Source of the DNA: Thermoleophilaceae bacterium
GTDB lineage: Bacteria > Actinomycetota > Thermoleophilia > Solirubrobacterales > Thermoleophilaceae
DNA length: 55,090 bases
Assembly: GCA_030447875.1 (NCBI GenBank)
Contig: JAUJOA010000010.1
Coordinates: 1-55,090, forward strand
Direction: 5' to 3'
A model generated the notes under the pieces. That model had not been told where the DNA came from. It did no database searches and was given only the letters and a program-made list of their open reading frames with translations. Both the position numbers and the translations under genes were made by a program. Positions 26,780 through 35,873 of this stretch are shown one piece after another (position 1 is the stretch's first letter; each line of letters starts with the position of its first letter).

Positions 26780-27043
26780 GTGCTGGACCGGCGGCCAACT
26801 CAGCTGGCGAAGATCTTGGGCAGCGGGCCATGGTCCAGCGACGCAGAAGCGACGAAGATCGGGTCCATGAAGCCTGGATCCACCGGAGTCGCCGACCGAA
26901 GTGCGTTCGGGCTCGCCGTGGTCCGTACCACCGACGCGCGCCGACGGCCCGCTCGCCGCCGCGGCGGCCGGGCATGGATCAACGGCCGCGAGGTCGGCGG
27001 AGCCGACTCCCGTTACTCGCACCTTGATCGCTCTTACGACTAG
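26780..27043 (+). CDS. Candidate small protein, possibly phosphate-regulated
   Basis: An 87-residue open frame starting with GTG at 26780 (MLDRRPTQLAKILGSGPW) and ending at TAG 27041-27043, which shares a CTAG with the convergent sirtuin stop. It is Arg- and Gly-rich in the middle, with no membrane segment and no recognised domain. Third-position GC is lower than in neighbouring genes, which weakens the coding case. Support comes from the Pho box and -10 box upstream. It is the only content of the gap 26674-27039; it may not be translated. Confidence 0.3.
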   Translation: MLDRRPTQLAKILGSGPWSSDAEATKIGSMKPGSTGVADRSAFGLAVVRTTDARRRPARRRGGRAWINGREVGGADSRYSHLDRSYD

Positions 27044-27822
27044 CTCGCCGCGGGCAGGGCGGCGAGGACCGCTTCGAGCTCGGATACGACATCACCGCTC
27101 AGCTTCAACGCGGCCGCCGAATCGTACGGTGTCTTCCCCTGGGTGACCAGCGCTATCCGTCCGCCTGCCGCGAGCGTGACGCCGGGGAGCGAGGCCACCG
27201 GGTGCACTTCGAGCGACGAGCCGACGCAAACCATGAGGTCCGCCTCCGAGGCGAGCGCGTAGGCCTCCGCCATGGCGCCCTCGGGCAGCAGCTCGCCGAA
27301 CAGCACGACGTCCGGCTTGAGCGGAGCGACGCATGCCTCGCACTCGGGCGCGCCGGGGGCCGTGGCGATGATCTCCATGACACGCTCGAGCTCCACTCGA
27401 GCGCCGCACTCGGGGCATACGCTCCACTCGATCGATCCGTGCACCTCGACGACGTTCGAGGACCCTGCCCTGCGGTGGAGCCGGTCCACGTTCTGGGTCA
27501 CCACGCCGCGCAGGAGGCCCCGCCGCTCCAGCTCGGCCAGCGCCTCGTGGGCGGCGTTCGGAAGCCGGTCGATCAAGGTGGCGAAGCGCTCGCCGTAGAA
27601 CTGCCAGAAGCGATCCGGGTCGCGCCTGAACGCCCCGACGTGCGCGACCTCCATCGGATCGACGTTCTCCCACAGGCCCGTTCCGGGCGTTCTGAAGTCC
27701 GGGATCCCGGATGGGACCGAGATACCGGCACCCGTGAGCGCTACCGGCCGCTCAGCCGCGCGCAGCATGCCGGCCAGCTGGTCCGCGCCGACCGAGCCGT
27801 GCGAAACCACGCCGGTCGTCAC
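27040..27822 (-). CDS. NAD-dependent protein deacylase, sirtuin family
   Basis: Removes acyl groups from lysines using NAD. 260 residues, starting at a GTG (27822-27820) that overlaps the upstream stop as GTGA. It shows ALTGAGISVPSGIPDFR (NAD binding), TQNVDRLHRRAG, the catalytic His in EVHGSIEWS, zinc cysteines CPECG and CEAC, and VVLFGELLP and VCVGSSLEVHP. The frame is open far upstream but that part is a shadow of the enoyl-CoA hydratase. Coupling to beta-oxidation genes suggests acyl-CoA-linked protein deacylation; the acyl preference is not readable. Confidence 0.93.
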   Translation of the reverse strand: MTTGVVSHGSVGADQLAGMLRAAERPVALTGAGISVPSGIPDFRTPGTGLWENVDPMEVAHVGAFRRDPDRFWQFYGERFATLIDRLPNAAHEALAELERRGLLRGVVTQNVDRLHRRAGSSNVVEVHGSIEWSVCPECGARVELERVMEIIATAPGAPECEACVAPLKPDVVLFGELLPEGAMAEAYALASEADLMVCVGSSLEVHPVASLPGVTLAAGGRIALVTQGKTPYDSAAALKLSGDVVSELEAVLAALPAAS

Positions 27823-28919
27823 TTGCCCGTGAACCTCGGCTGGCGCTTGCCGAGGAACGCCGAGATGCCCTCCTTCGCGTCCTCGGAGCCGAAGGCGGCG
27901 GCGAATCCGTTCGCCTCCTGCGCGAGGCCCGCGTCGAGGTCGCCCTGGTTCGACACCGTCTTGATCTGACCCGTGGCGATCGGCGCCTTCTCGGCGAGCT
28001 TCCTGGCCCACGCGAGCGAGGAGTCGAACAGCTCGTGGTCGGGCACGACCTGGTTCACGAGCCCGTGCCGTAGAGCCTCGTAGGCGCCGATCGGATCGCC
28101 GACGAGGTTCATCTCGAGCGCCTTCGCCTCGCCCACGAGCCGCGGCAGACGCTGCGTGCCACCGAAGCCGGGGATGATGCCCAGGTTGATCTCGGGCTGG
28201 CCGAAGGTGGCGGACTCCGCGGCCACGCGGAAGTCGCACGCCATCGAGAGCTCGCACCCGCCGCCGAAGGCCAGCGAGTTGACCGACGCGATCGTGACCG
28301 TGGGCGAGCGCTCCATCGCCCGCATCAGCGCATGTCCCGACTCGAGCAGGTCACGCCCCTCCTTCTGCGGGTCCATCTTCGTGAACTCCTTGATGTCCGC
28401 TCCCGCCGAGAACGTGAAGATGTTGGATGAGGCGAATACGAGCGCGCGCAGCTTGCCGTCGATCTGCTGCCACAGCCCGTCGAGCTCCTTCATGAGCGCC
28501 GGCGACAGCGGGTTTGCCGGCGGCCGGTTGAGCCATGCGATGCCGATGTCGCCGCGCGTCTCGAGCAGCACGGTCTCGCGCGACTGCCCTTCGTCCGGTT
28601 GCGGGTAGGGGAAGAAGCCCTGGCCGGTCTTCTTGCCGAGTCGCCCCTGCGACACGAGCCGGCGCAGCAGCACCGGGGGCTCGAACGCCTCGCCCCACTC
28701 CGAGCGGGCGCGCTCGAGCGCCTCGAGCACGGAGTCGAGCCCCTGCTCGTCGGCACGGCTCAACGGCCCCGGCACGATCCCGGCGCCGGCCATCATGCCG
28801 ATGTCCACGTCCTTCGTGCCGGCCACGCCCTCCTCGACCACGAGGCACGCCTCGACGACCGCCTTCAGGCCGAAGCGCTCGACGAGCGTGCCCGTGACGG
28901 TCTGATCAGCCGTGCTCAT
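27819..28919 (-). CDS. 3-hydroxyacyl-CoA dehydrogenase C-terminal domain fused to enoyl-CoA hydratase
   Basis: 366 residues. Residues 1-100 match the C-terminal dimer domain of 3-hydroxyacyl-CoA dehydrogenases (VEACLVVEEGVAGTKDVDIGMMAGAGI, LGKKTGQGFFPY). Residues 115-366 are a crotonase domain (VLLETRGDIGIAWLNRPPAN, AGADIKEF oxyanion loop, GGGCELSMACDFRVA, GIIPGFGGTQRLPRLVG with the second catalytic Glu region). The NAD-binding half is encoded separately just upstream (28906-29778, 14-nt overlap). Together they could perform hydration and dehydrogenation of fatty acyl-CoA. The split order is unusual. Confidence 0.9.
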   Translation of the reverse strand: MSTADQTVTGTLVERFGLKAVVEACLVVEEGVAGTKDVDIGMMAGAGIVPGPLSRADEQGLDSVLEALERARSEWGEAFEPPVLLRRLVSQGRLGKKTGQGFFPYPQPDEGQSRETVLLETRGDIGIAWLNRPPANPLSPALMKELDGLWQQIDGKLRALVFASSNIFTFSAGADIKEFTKMDPQKEGRDLLESGHALMRAMERSPTVTIASVNSLAFGGGCELSMACDFRVAAESATFGQPEINLGIIPGFGGTQRLPRLVGEAKALEMNLVGDPIGAYEALRHGLVNQVVPDHELFDSSLAWARKLAEKAPIATGQIKTVSNQGDLDAGLAQEANGFAAAFGSEDAKEGISAFLGKRQPRFTGK

Positions 28920-29778
28920 AGAACCCCTTCCCGGTCTTCTGTCCGAGGTCTCCGGCCTCGACCAGCTCCTTCATGGCCGGCGAGACGAAGAAGCGCTCGC
29001 CGTAGCTGTCGGTGAGGTGCTCGGCGACGTGAAGAACCGTGTCGAGCCCGAGCAGGTCGCCGAGGAAGAAGGGGCCCATCGGAGCCGTCTTCGACTCCTG
29101 CACCACCCTGTCGATCTCCTTCGGATCGAGTCCCTCGGCGTTCTGCACGCGCCAGATCTCGGACACCGCCGAGTTGAGGATGCGGTTGACCACGAAGCCC
29201 GGCGCCTCGCCGCAGCGGATCGGCTGCTTGCGAATCTGCTGCGCGAAGTTGCTTGCCGCCTGCATCGTCTCCTCGGAGGTCTCCTCGCCCTCGATCACCT
29301 CGATGAGCCGCATCACCGAGGCGGGATAGAAGAAGTGGAAGCCGACCACCCGGTCCGGCCGCGTCGTGGCCTCCCCCATCTCCGAGATCGCAAGCGAGGA
29401 CGTGTTCGACGAGAGAATTGCGTGGCCGGGCGTGACGAGATCGAGCTCCGCGAGCACCGCCTGCTTGATCGGCATGCGCTCCGGCACCGCCTCGACCACG
29501 AAGTCGACGTCGCCGAAGGCCTCGTAGTCGGTCGTGCCGATGATCCGGCCGGTGACCTCCTCGAGCTGAGCGTCGGCCTGCTCCTGGGTGATCTTCTCCT
29601 TCTTCACGAGACCGCCGAGCTGGCCCTGGGTGACCTGGCGGGCCTTCTGGAGGCCCTGGTCGACGAACTTCTCCTCGACGTCCTTCAGCACGACGGGCAG
29701 GCCGGCGGAGGCGATGACCTGCGCGATCTCCCCACCCATCGTGCCGGCGCCTACGACGGCGGCTTTGAAAACGTACAT
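28906..29778 (-). CDS. 3-hydroxyacyl-CoA (3-hydroxybutyryl-CoA) dehydrogenase
   Basis: 290 residues. Rossmann motif AAVVGAGTMGGEIAQVIASAG (6-26), the DFVVEAVPERMPIK segment, catalytic SSNTSSLAISEM, GFHFFYPASVMRLIEVI with the catalytic His-Glu pair, and a C-terminal domain with NRILNSAVSEIWR and LGQKTGKGFYEHG. It resembles HbdA/FadB2. The ATG at 29778 has GGAGG 4 nt upstream. It heads a three-gene operon with the fused hydratase and the sirtuin. It oxidises 3-hydroxyacyl-CoA with NAD, or runs in reverse. Confidence 0.94.
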   Translation of the reverse strand: MYVFKAAVVGAGTMGGEIAQVIASAGLPVVLKDVEEKFVDQGLQKARQVTQGQLGGLVKKEKITQEQADAQLEEVTGRIIGTTDYEAFGDVDFVVEAVPERMPIKQAVLAELDLVTPGHAILSSNTSSLAISEMGEATTRPDRVVGFHFFYPASVMRLIEVIEGEETSEETMQAASNFAQQIRKQPIRCGEAPGFVVNRILNSAVSEIWRVQNAEGLDPKEIDRVVQESKTAPMGPFFLGDLLGLDTVLHVAEHLTDSYGERFFVSPAMKELVEAGDLGQKTGKGFYEHG

Positions 29779-29844
29779 GTGTCCTCCGAGTCGGGGGCCG
29801 GGCTGCCTCGGTAGCAGCGGCGGGCGGAAGGCTAGATGATCGGC

Positions 29845-30300
29845 TCAGGCAGCGCTCGCGTCGGCCTGCGCCTCCCTGGCAAAGCTCTCCAGGGTTCGCA
29901 CGAGGGAGGCGGTGAGCGCGCGCCGTATGAAGAGGACGTCGGTGATCCTGCCGAGCGCGCCGGGGCTCGTGAGCTCGTAGTCGAGCTCCAGATCGACGCG
30001 CGCGCCGCCAGCCTCGGGACGAAAGCTGACCGTCTGGACCCCGGTCAGCGAAGGGTCGGTCACGCGGGTGACGATCCGCCCGCCGCTGTGGTATTCCTCG
30101 ACCCGCTCGGTCACGCGACCGCGTCCTCCGGCCCCGCTCTCCCAGACGAGCTCGGCCCCCGGGGCGGGCCAGGCCGGATCGATGCGGGTGGCGCGGGCAA
30201 AGCCCTCGATGAAGCCCGGCCACCGTCGCGGATCCGTCCACAGCCCGAGTGCCGACTCTGGCTCGAGCGGCACAAGCGCCGAATCCCTCGCGCGGCTCAC
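29845..30300 (-). CDS. SRPBCC family protein (polyketide cyclase/START-like)
   Basis: 151 residues. It starts SALVPLEPESALGLWTDPRRWPGFIEGFA, the usual first strand and helix of SRPBCC ligand-binding folds, followed by VTERVEEYHSGGRIVTRVTD and VDLELDYELTSPGALG strands and a long C-terminal helix. No catalytic motif can be assigned. Its GTG overlaps the padR stop by 4 nt (GTGA), so it is read with that regulator. The family binds lipids, polyketides or other hydrophobic ligands; the ligand is unknown. Confidence 0.8.
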   Translation of the reverse strand: MSRARDSALVPLEPESALGLWTDPRRWPGFIEGFARATRIDPAWPAPGAELVWESGAGGRGRVTERVEEYHSGGRIVTRVTDPSLTGVQTVSFRPEAGGARVDLELDYELTSPGALGRITDVLFIRRALTASLVRTLESFAREAQADASAA

Positions 30301-30782
30301 TGGCCGTAGACCTCGTGAACGATCTCGTCGATGCTCGCGGCGATCGACTCGAGGAAGGGCCGGACATCGCGGTGGAGCCGCTCGTACTCCTGCCGCCCCT
30401 CGTCGGTGAGCGAGTAGTAGCGGCGGCTGCGGCGCTCCGGGTGCTCCCAGCGGCCCTCGATCAAGCCGCGGCCCTCGAGCTGGCGCAGAAGCGGATACAT
30501 CGTGTTCGGGTTGATCGACAGCACTCCTGCGGTCACCCCCGATATCCGGTCCATCAGCTGATTTCCATAGGAGGGACCGTCGCTGATGAAGTGGAGGACG
30601 AGGAGCGGGAGCACGTCGCGGCGCCGCAGCCCTCCGGTAAACGGATCCGCGGGACCGCGCTGGGTCTTGGCGCCGACGTCGCGAGCGGCATCCTGGGCGT
30701 CCGCCACCCGCGTCGTCTCGGCGATGGCCTCACGCGTGGCGTCGCGACGCTCCTTGCCGGATGACTTGCCACGCGTCGGCAC
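30297..30782 (-). CDS. PadR family transcriptional regulator
   Basis: 161 residues. The first 50 are a charged, likely disordered extension. Residues 52-125 are the winged helix of PadR proteins: LRRRDVLPLLVLHFISDGPSYGNQLMDRI, NPNTMYPLLRQLEGRGLIEGRWE, RRYYSLTDEG with the wing. The C-terminal helix (YERLHRDVRPFLESIAASI) mediates dimerisation. It is divergent from the subtilase gene with a perfect palindrome between them, and is coupled to the SRPBCC gene. It probably represses its own and the neighbouring promoter, as PadR proteins usually do. Confidence 0.92.
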   Translation of the reverse strand: MPTRGKSSGKERRDATREAIAETTRVADAQDAARDVGAKTQRGPADPFTGGLRRRDVLPLLVLHFISDGPSYGNQLMDRISGVTAGVLSINPNTMYPLLRQLEGRGLIEGRWEHPERRSRRYYSLTDEGRQEYERLHRDVRPFLESIAASIDEIVHEVYGQ

Positions 30783-30807
30783 CGAAGGATCCTGACACGC
30801 GCCAGGG

Positions 30808-30817
30808 TCACATGTGA
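30808..30817. promoter_or_regulatory. Perfect palindrome TCACATGTGA, candidate PadR operator
   Basis: It lies 26 nt upstream of the padR GTG and 27 nt upstream of the subtilase -10 box. It contains the ACATGT core found in many PadR operators. Confidence 0.5.
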
Positions 30818-30844
30818 ACGGGGGTCAAGCTCGCCGCGGCGGCC

Positions 30845-30850
30845 TACACT
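30845..30850 (+). promoter_or_regulatory. -10 box of the subtilase gene (leaderless)
   Basis: TACACT ends 7 nt before the GTG at 30858. Confidence 0.5.
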
Positions 30851-30857
30851 GCTGAGG

Positions 30858-33800
30858 GTGCTGCGGGGGAGGATCGCTGTGCGATCGGTGGGACCGGCGC
30901 TATGGGCGTCGCTCGCCGTGCTGGCCGCGGCGTCGCCCGCCGCCGGGGCGGCCTTCCCGGACGACGCTCCGAACGACCCCCTCTTCGACGCGAGTCCCCT
31001 CCCTAACTCGCGCGAGGAGCAATGGAACCTCGTCGGGCGCGAGGACGGCTTCGACCGCGGCATCTCCGTCGATCGAGCCTGGCCCCTGACGACCGGCCGC
31101 GGCGTGACGATCGCCGACATCGACCTCGGCGTGCAGTTCGGCCACGAGGATCTGAAAGGCCGCTGGGCGATCAACGCGAGCGAGGCGGGGCGCCGGGGGT
31201 CGAACGGCAGGGACGACGACGGCAACGGGTTCGTGGACGATCGCCGCGGCTGGGACTTCTACGCCTTCGACAAGGGCGCCACCTCGGACATCGAGGAGAA
31301 CCACGGAACCCGGGTGGCGGGCGTCCTCGGCGCCGCCACCGACAACGGCAGGGGCGTGGCCGGCGTGGCTCCCTCCTCCCGGATCCTCGCCCTGCGCTCG
31401 GCGGACAACATCCTGCACCAGGGCTCCAGGCTCGCCGAGGCCATCGTCTACGCGGCCGACAACGGCGCCGACGTGATGAGCATGAGCCTCGGCGCGGAGT
31501 CCATGTCGGCACCGCTTCGCCGCGCGGTCGCGTACGCCCACCGGAAGGGAGTGGTCATGGTCGCCGCGATGGGCAACGAGCTGGCCCACCATCACAACTT
31601 CCCCGCCACCTTCAACCGCGTGATCGCCGTCGGCGGAGTGAACCCCGACACGGCGAACGAGGCGGCGCTCCAGCCCTCGCTCACGCCCGTTGCGACCGAC
31701 TTCAAGGTCCACGCCTCGTACTCCGACTTCGGACCCCAGATCGACGTGGTCGCTCCCACGCAGGTGCCGACGACCGACTGGGGCGGCGGCTACCTCACGA
31801 ACTGGAGCGGCACCTCCGCCTCGACGCCGCATGTGGCGGGCGTAGCCGCCCTAATCATGGCGCGAGCCAAGGAGCTCGACCTCCGGCTCCGGCCCGGTGA
31901 GGTACGCCAGATCATTCGCCGCACCGCCGAGGACCTGAGCGCCCCGGACAACGGGAGAAAGCCCGGCTGGGACCAGCTCACCGGCTGGGGCAGGATCAAC
32001 GCCTACGACGCCGTGAGGAGCGTCAAGCGGGGGCGCATCCCTCCGGACACCGACATCACGTCGCCCGAGTGGTTCGCCACGGAGACCGGCAACCTCAGGG
32101 TGCGTGGGCGGGTCGGCGGCCACCCGGACACGCGCTGGACGCTCGAGATCGGCGCCGGCGAGGAGCCCGAGAGCTGGCGGCGAATCGCATCCGGGCGAAG
32201 CTCGAGCGGCCGCTCGCTGACGCTGGCGAGGCTGGACGCGGCGAAGCTCGGCTCGGGCGGCCAGACGCTTCGCCTCAGCACGCGCGACGGAGACGGCAAC
32301 CGGGGCGTGGACCGCGCGCACTTCTTCGCAAACCACGATCGAACGCTTGCGACCGGCTTCCCGAAGGCGCTGCGCACCTCCGGCGAGGCCTCGCCCACCC
32401 TCGCCGACCTGAGCGGCGACGGCACCCCCGAGATCCTGCTCGCCACCTCCGACGGACAGCTTCGCGCGTACTCGGGGAGCGGCGGACGCAGCCTTCCGTG
32501 CTGGCCGCAACGCAGCCGTCGCGCCCCTGGGAGCGCGCCGGCCGAGCGACGGATCGGGCGCGTAGGCAGTGCTCTGCTAGCTACTCCCGCGGTGGGCGAC
32601 ATCGCCGGAGGCCGGCGGCCCGAGATCATCCAGGCGGCGCTCGACGGCCGCGTCCACGCGTGGACGCCGCGAGGGAAGCCGGTCGACGGCTTCCCGGTGG
32701 CCATCGACGCTCGCCGCCCGCCGCGAAACGGCCGCCAGGATTCCGCGATCTATGCGAGCCCCGCGCTCGCGGACCTTCGTGGCGACCGCAGCCTCGAGAT
32801 CGTGGTCGGCGCCGCCGATCAGAAGGTCTACGCCTGGAAGGGCTCGGGTAGGCGCCTGCCGGGCTGGCCGGTCCGGGCGCGCGACGGCGACGACAGGGCG
32901 AAGATCCTCTCGTCGCCCGCCATCGGGGACATCGACGGCGACGGGGAGCTTGACGTGGTCGAGGGCACCGCGGAGACCTACGGGTCGACGCCCGACCAGA
33001 CCGGCCGCGTCTACGCCTTCTCTTCACGTGGAAAGCGCCTGCCGGGATGGCCGGTTCGTCCGAGCGGCCCCTCGGTCAACAGCATCCCACTCGTAGGCGA
33101 GGGCGTCCCGGCGTCGCCCTCACTCGCCGACGTGGACGGAGACGGCGATGACGAGGTGGCGATCGCGGCGTTCACAGGACAGCCCGAGCTCTATCGGGGC
33201 GACGGCTCTCGACTGCCTGGACCGGGCCCGAGCCACTTCCAGTCGGTCGGGAAGGGACCCGCCTCCCGCTCCACCGCCAGCTCGATTCTCACGCTCGGAG
33301 GCAACGGCGCGTTCGGTCGCACGTCCCGGAACGGTCCGCTGCGGTTCTTCAGCGGCGTCGTGGACACGCGGTTCGCGGCGGCGGCGTCGTCGCCGTCCCA
33401 GAAGCTGCCGTTCGAGCACCTCCTCGGCGGATGGGACGCGCGGTCAGGCGCTTGGCTCGGGTCCTTCCCGGCTAGGGTCGAAGGGCTTCAGATCCTCGCC
33501 ACACCGGCGATCGCCGACGTGGACGGCGATGGTCAGGCCGAGGTGATCGCGGGCACCAGCGAGTACAAGCTCCACGCCTTCAAGACCGACGGAACGGAGC
33601 CGCGCGGCTGGCCGAAGCAGACCGGCGGATGGCTGCTCGCCTCGCCGGCGGTCGGCGACGTCGACGGCGACCGGCGCCTCGAGGTCGTGGCCGTGACGCG
33701 CGAGGGCAACCTGTTCGTCTGGGATACGCCGGCGCGCACCTCGGCGCCGGCCGAGTGGCCGTCCTTCCGCCACGACGTCCGCAACAGCGGCCGCTACTCG

Positions 33801-33881
33801 CCTCGTTCCACCGGCGAAGCCGCCCGACGCTTCAACGGCTGCGAGGCGGCGTCGGGGCGGCGCTTCGCCCGCCGCCTCTGA
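30858..33881 (+). CDS. Secreted subtilisin-like protease with FG-GAP/VCBS repeats
   Basis: 1007 residues. Signal peptide about 1-34. The S8 domain covers about 50-395: Asp in VTIADIDLGVQFGH near 88, His in ENHGTRVAGVLGA near 149, and Ser in GTSASTPHVAGVAAL near 319; the triad looks complete. Residues 400-490 are a linking beta domain. From 500 to 985 there are FG-GAP-like repeats with calcium-binding cores such as GDIDGDGELDVV, ADVDGDGDDEVA, ADVDGDGQAEVI and GDVDGDRRLEVV, predicted to fold as a beta-propeller. It is exported and may degrade extracellular protein or process envelope proteins. Divergent from padR. Confidence 0.93.
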   Translation: MLRGRIAVRSVGPALWASLAVLAAASPAAGAAFPDDAPNDPLFDASPLPNSREEQWNLVGREDGFDRGISVDRAWPLTTGRGVTIADIDLGVQFGHEDLKGRWAINASEAGRRGSNGRDDDGNGFVDDRRGWDFYAFDKGATSDIEENHGTRVAGVLGAATDNGRGVAGVAPSSRILALRSADNILHQGSRLAEAIVYAADNGADVMSMSLGAESMSAPLRRAVAYAHRKGVVMVAAMGNELAHHHNFPATFNRVIAVGGVNPDTANEAALQPSLTPVATDFKVHASYSDFGPQIDVVAPTQVPTTDWGGGYLTNWSGTSASTPHVAGVAALIMARAKELDLRLRPGEVRQIIRRTAEDLSAPDNGRKPGWDQLTGWGRINAYDAVRSVKRGRIPPDTDITSPEWFATETGNLRVRGRVGGHPDTRWTLEIGAGEEPESWRRIASGRSSSGRSLTLARLDAAKLGSGGQTLRLSTRDGDGNRGVDRAHFFANHDRTLATGFPKALRTSGEASPTLADLSGDGTPEILLATSDGQLRAYSGSGGRSLPCWPQRSRRAPGSAPAERRIGRVGSALLATPAVGDIAGGRRPEIIQAALDGRVHAWTPRGKPVDGFPVAIDARRPPRNGRQDSAIYASPALADLRGDRSLEIVVGAADQKVYAWKGSGRRLPGWPVRARDGDDRAKILSSPAIGDIDGDGELDVVEGTAETYGSTPDQTGRVYAFSSRGKRLPGWPVRPSGPSVNSIPLVGEGVPASPSLADVDGDGDDEVAIAAFTGQPELYRGDGSRLPGPGPSHFQSVGKGPASRSTASSILTLGGNGAFGRTSRNGPLRFFSGVVDTRFAAAASSPSQKLPFEHLLGGWDARSGAWLGSFPARVEGLQILATPAIADVDGDGQAEVIAGTSEYKLHAFKTDGTEPRGWPKQTGGWLLASPAVGDVDGDRRLEVVAVTREGNLFVWDTPARTSAPAEWPSFRHDVRNSGRYSPRSTGEAARRFNGCEAASGRRFARRL

Positions 33882-33885
33882 CGCC

Positions 33886-35061
<1,176 letters not shown>

Positions 35062-35168
35062 TGATGCTCCTTATTCGGGTCTCGGAGCGGCTCTGAGAGC
35101 CGGCTCGGCGGTGCCGATTGATTCGTCAGTCAATGTCAGGGCGAAGGTTACCGGAGGCCGCTACAAGG

Positions 35169-35306
35169 TCAAGCAAGCAGGACCCTCACCACGAAGTAGA
35201 TCCCGCCTCCGATCGCCAGCAGGGAGAGGATCACCAGCCCGAGCTGGTCCGGATACATGAGGGGTCGTCCGGGGGTCATCGTCCGGCGACGCAGGCGGCG
35301 CCACAT
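35169..35306 (-). CDS. Small membrane protein (45 residues)
   Basis: From an ATG at 35306 to TGA at 35171-35169. The first 16 residues are basic (MWRRLRRRTMTPGRP), then one membrane helix (LGLVILSLLAIGGGIYFVVRVLL). Topology should be positive-inside with a short cytoplasmic start. TACAGT ends 6 nt before the ATG, as at other leaderless genes. It is divergent from the membrane protein at 35324, with 17 nt between starts. It is too short for standard gene callers; the function is unknown. Confidence 0.5.
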   Translation of the reverse strand: MWRRLRRRTMTPGRPLMYPDQLGLVILSLLAIGGGIYFVVRVLLA

Positions 35307-35312
35307 GGTCAC

Positions 35313-35318
35313 ACTGTA
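35313..35318 (-). promoter_or_regulatory. -10 box of the 45-residue gene (leaderless)
   Basis: TACAGT on the minus strand ends 6 nt before the ATG at 35306. Confidence 0.4.
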
Positions 35319-35323
35319 AGGGC

Positions 35324-35749
35324 GTGGAGGGCACGTTCCAGCTGATTCTCATCATCGTCGTGGTGGTCGCCATACTCGCGGCGATCGCGACCATGCTCGG
35401 CAACGCGGACATCTACAAGAGCATCGGTCGTGGGGGTCTCTCGATGGACGAGCCGGATCGCCCCGCGGGGCCCCCGCCTCAGAGCTCGGCCGCGACCGCC
35501 GAGGTCCAGGCCGAGATCCGGCAGATGATCGAGGCCAAGGCGGCGCGGCGCGAGGCGCGCGGGGAGGCGCCGATCGACGTGGACGCCGAGATCGCCGCGC
35601 TCTCGGGCGGCGGCGGCACCCACGACGCCGCGCTGCGCGACGAGGTGCGACAGCTAGTAGTCGCCCGCAACGAGCGACGCGTGCGCCAGGGCAAGGAGCC
35701 GCTGGATGTGGAGGCCGAGGTGGAGCGGCAGTTGCGTGATCTCGGTTGA
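35324..35749 (+). CDS. Membrane-anchored hypothetical protein
   Basis: 141 residues from a GTG at 35324. One N-terminal membrane helix (FQLILIIVVVVAILAAIATML, 5-25), then a Pro/Ala linker and a charged helical region. Two similar motifs, EARGEAPIDVDAEIAAL near 82 and VRQGKEPLDVEAEVERQLRDL at the end, look like an internal duplication of an Arg-rich helix plus (I/L)DVxAEV. Not a recognised family. The stop TGA at 35747-35749 lies inside heptamer repeat 4. Confidence 0.65.
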   Translation: MEGTFQLILIIVVVVAILAAIATMLGNADIYKSIGRGGLSMDEPDRPAGPPPQSSAATAEVQAEIRQMIEAKAARREARGEAPIDVDAEIAALSGGGGTHDAALRDEVRQLVVARNERRVRQGKEPLDVEAEVERQLRDLG

Positions 35750-35816
35750 CGGTTGACAGTTGACAGTTCGCGAAGCGGCCCTTGAACTGTCAACTGTCAA
35801 CTGTCAGCTGTCAACT
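35744..35816. repeat. Heptamer inverted repeat 4 (strongest hairpin)
   Basis: The left arm (35744-35769) is GTTGACG, GTTGACA, GTTGACA units. The right arm (35784-35816) is four CAACTGT or CAGCTGT units. 18-19 bp pair perfectly around a 14-nt loop. It begins in the stop codon of the upstream gene and ends about 45 nt before the -10 box of the next gene. Confidence 0.9.
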
Positions 35817-35860
35817 CGAGCCGGTGGGGCCCGCGCATTGGGGGCACTCGAGATCGGGTA

Positions 35861-35866
35861 TAGATT
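35861..35866 (+). promoter_or_regulatory. -10 box deciding the start at 35874
   Basis: TAGATT, within TATAGATT, ends 7 nt before the ATG at 35874. It argues against the longer frame that begins at 35760 inside the repeat. Confidence 0.5.
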
Positions 35867-35873
35867 CGCTCTC

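Noticed and set aside
26708-27022. Minus-strand open frames in the gap 26674-27039
   Set aside because: No ribosome site, promoter or recognisable composition; translation looks random.
27823-28257. N-terminal extension of the sirtuin frame
   Set aside because: It is out of frame with the hydratase gene and Arg-rich; the GTGA overlap gives a normal sirtuin length.
35744-35816. CRISPR array
   Set aside because: Repeats are 7 nt, directly adjacent, with no unique spacers and no cas genes.
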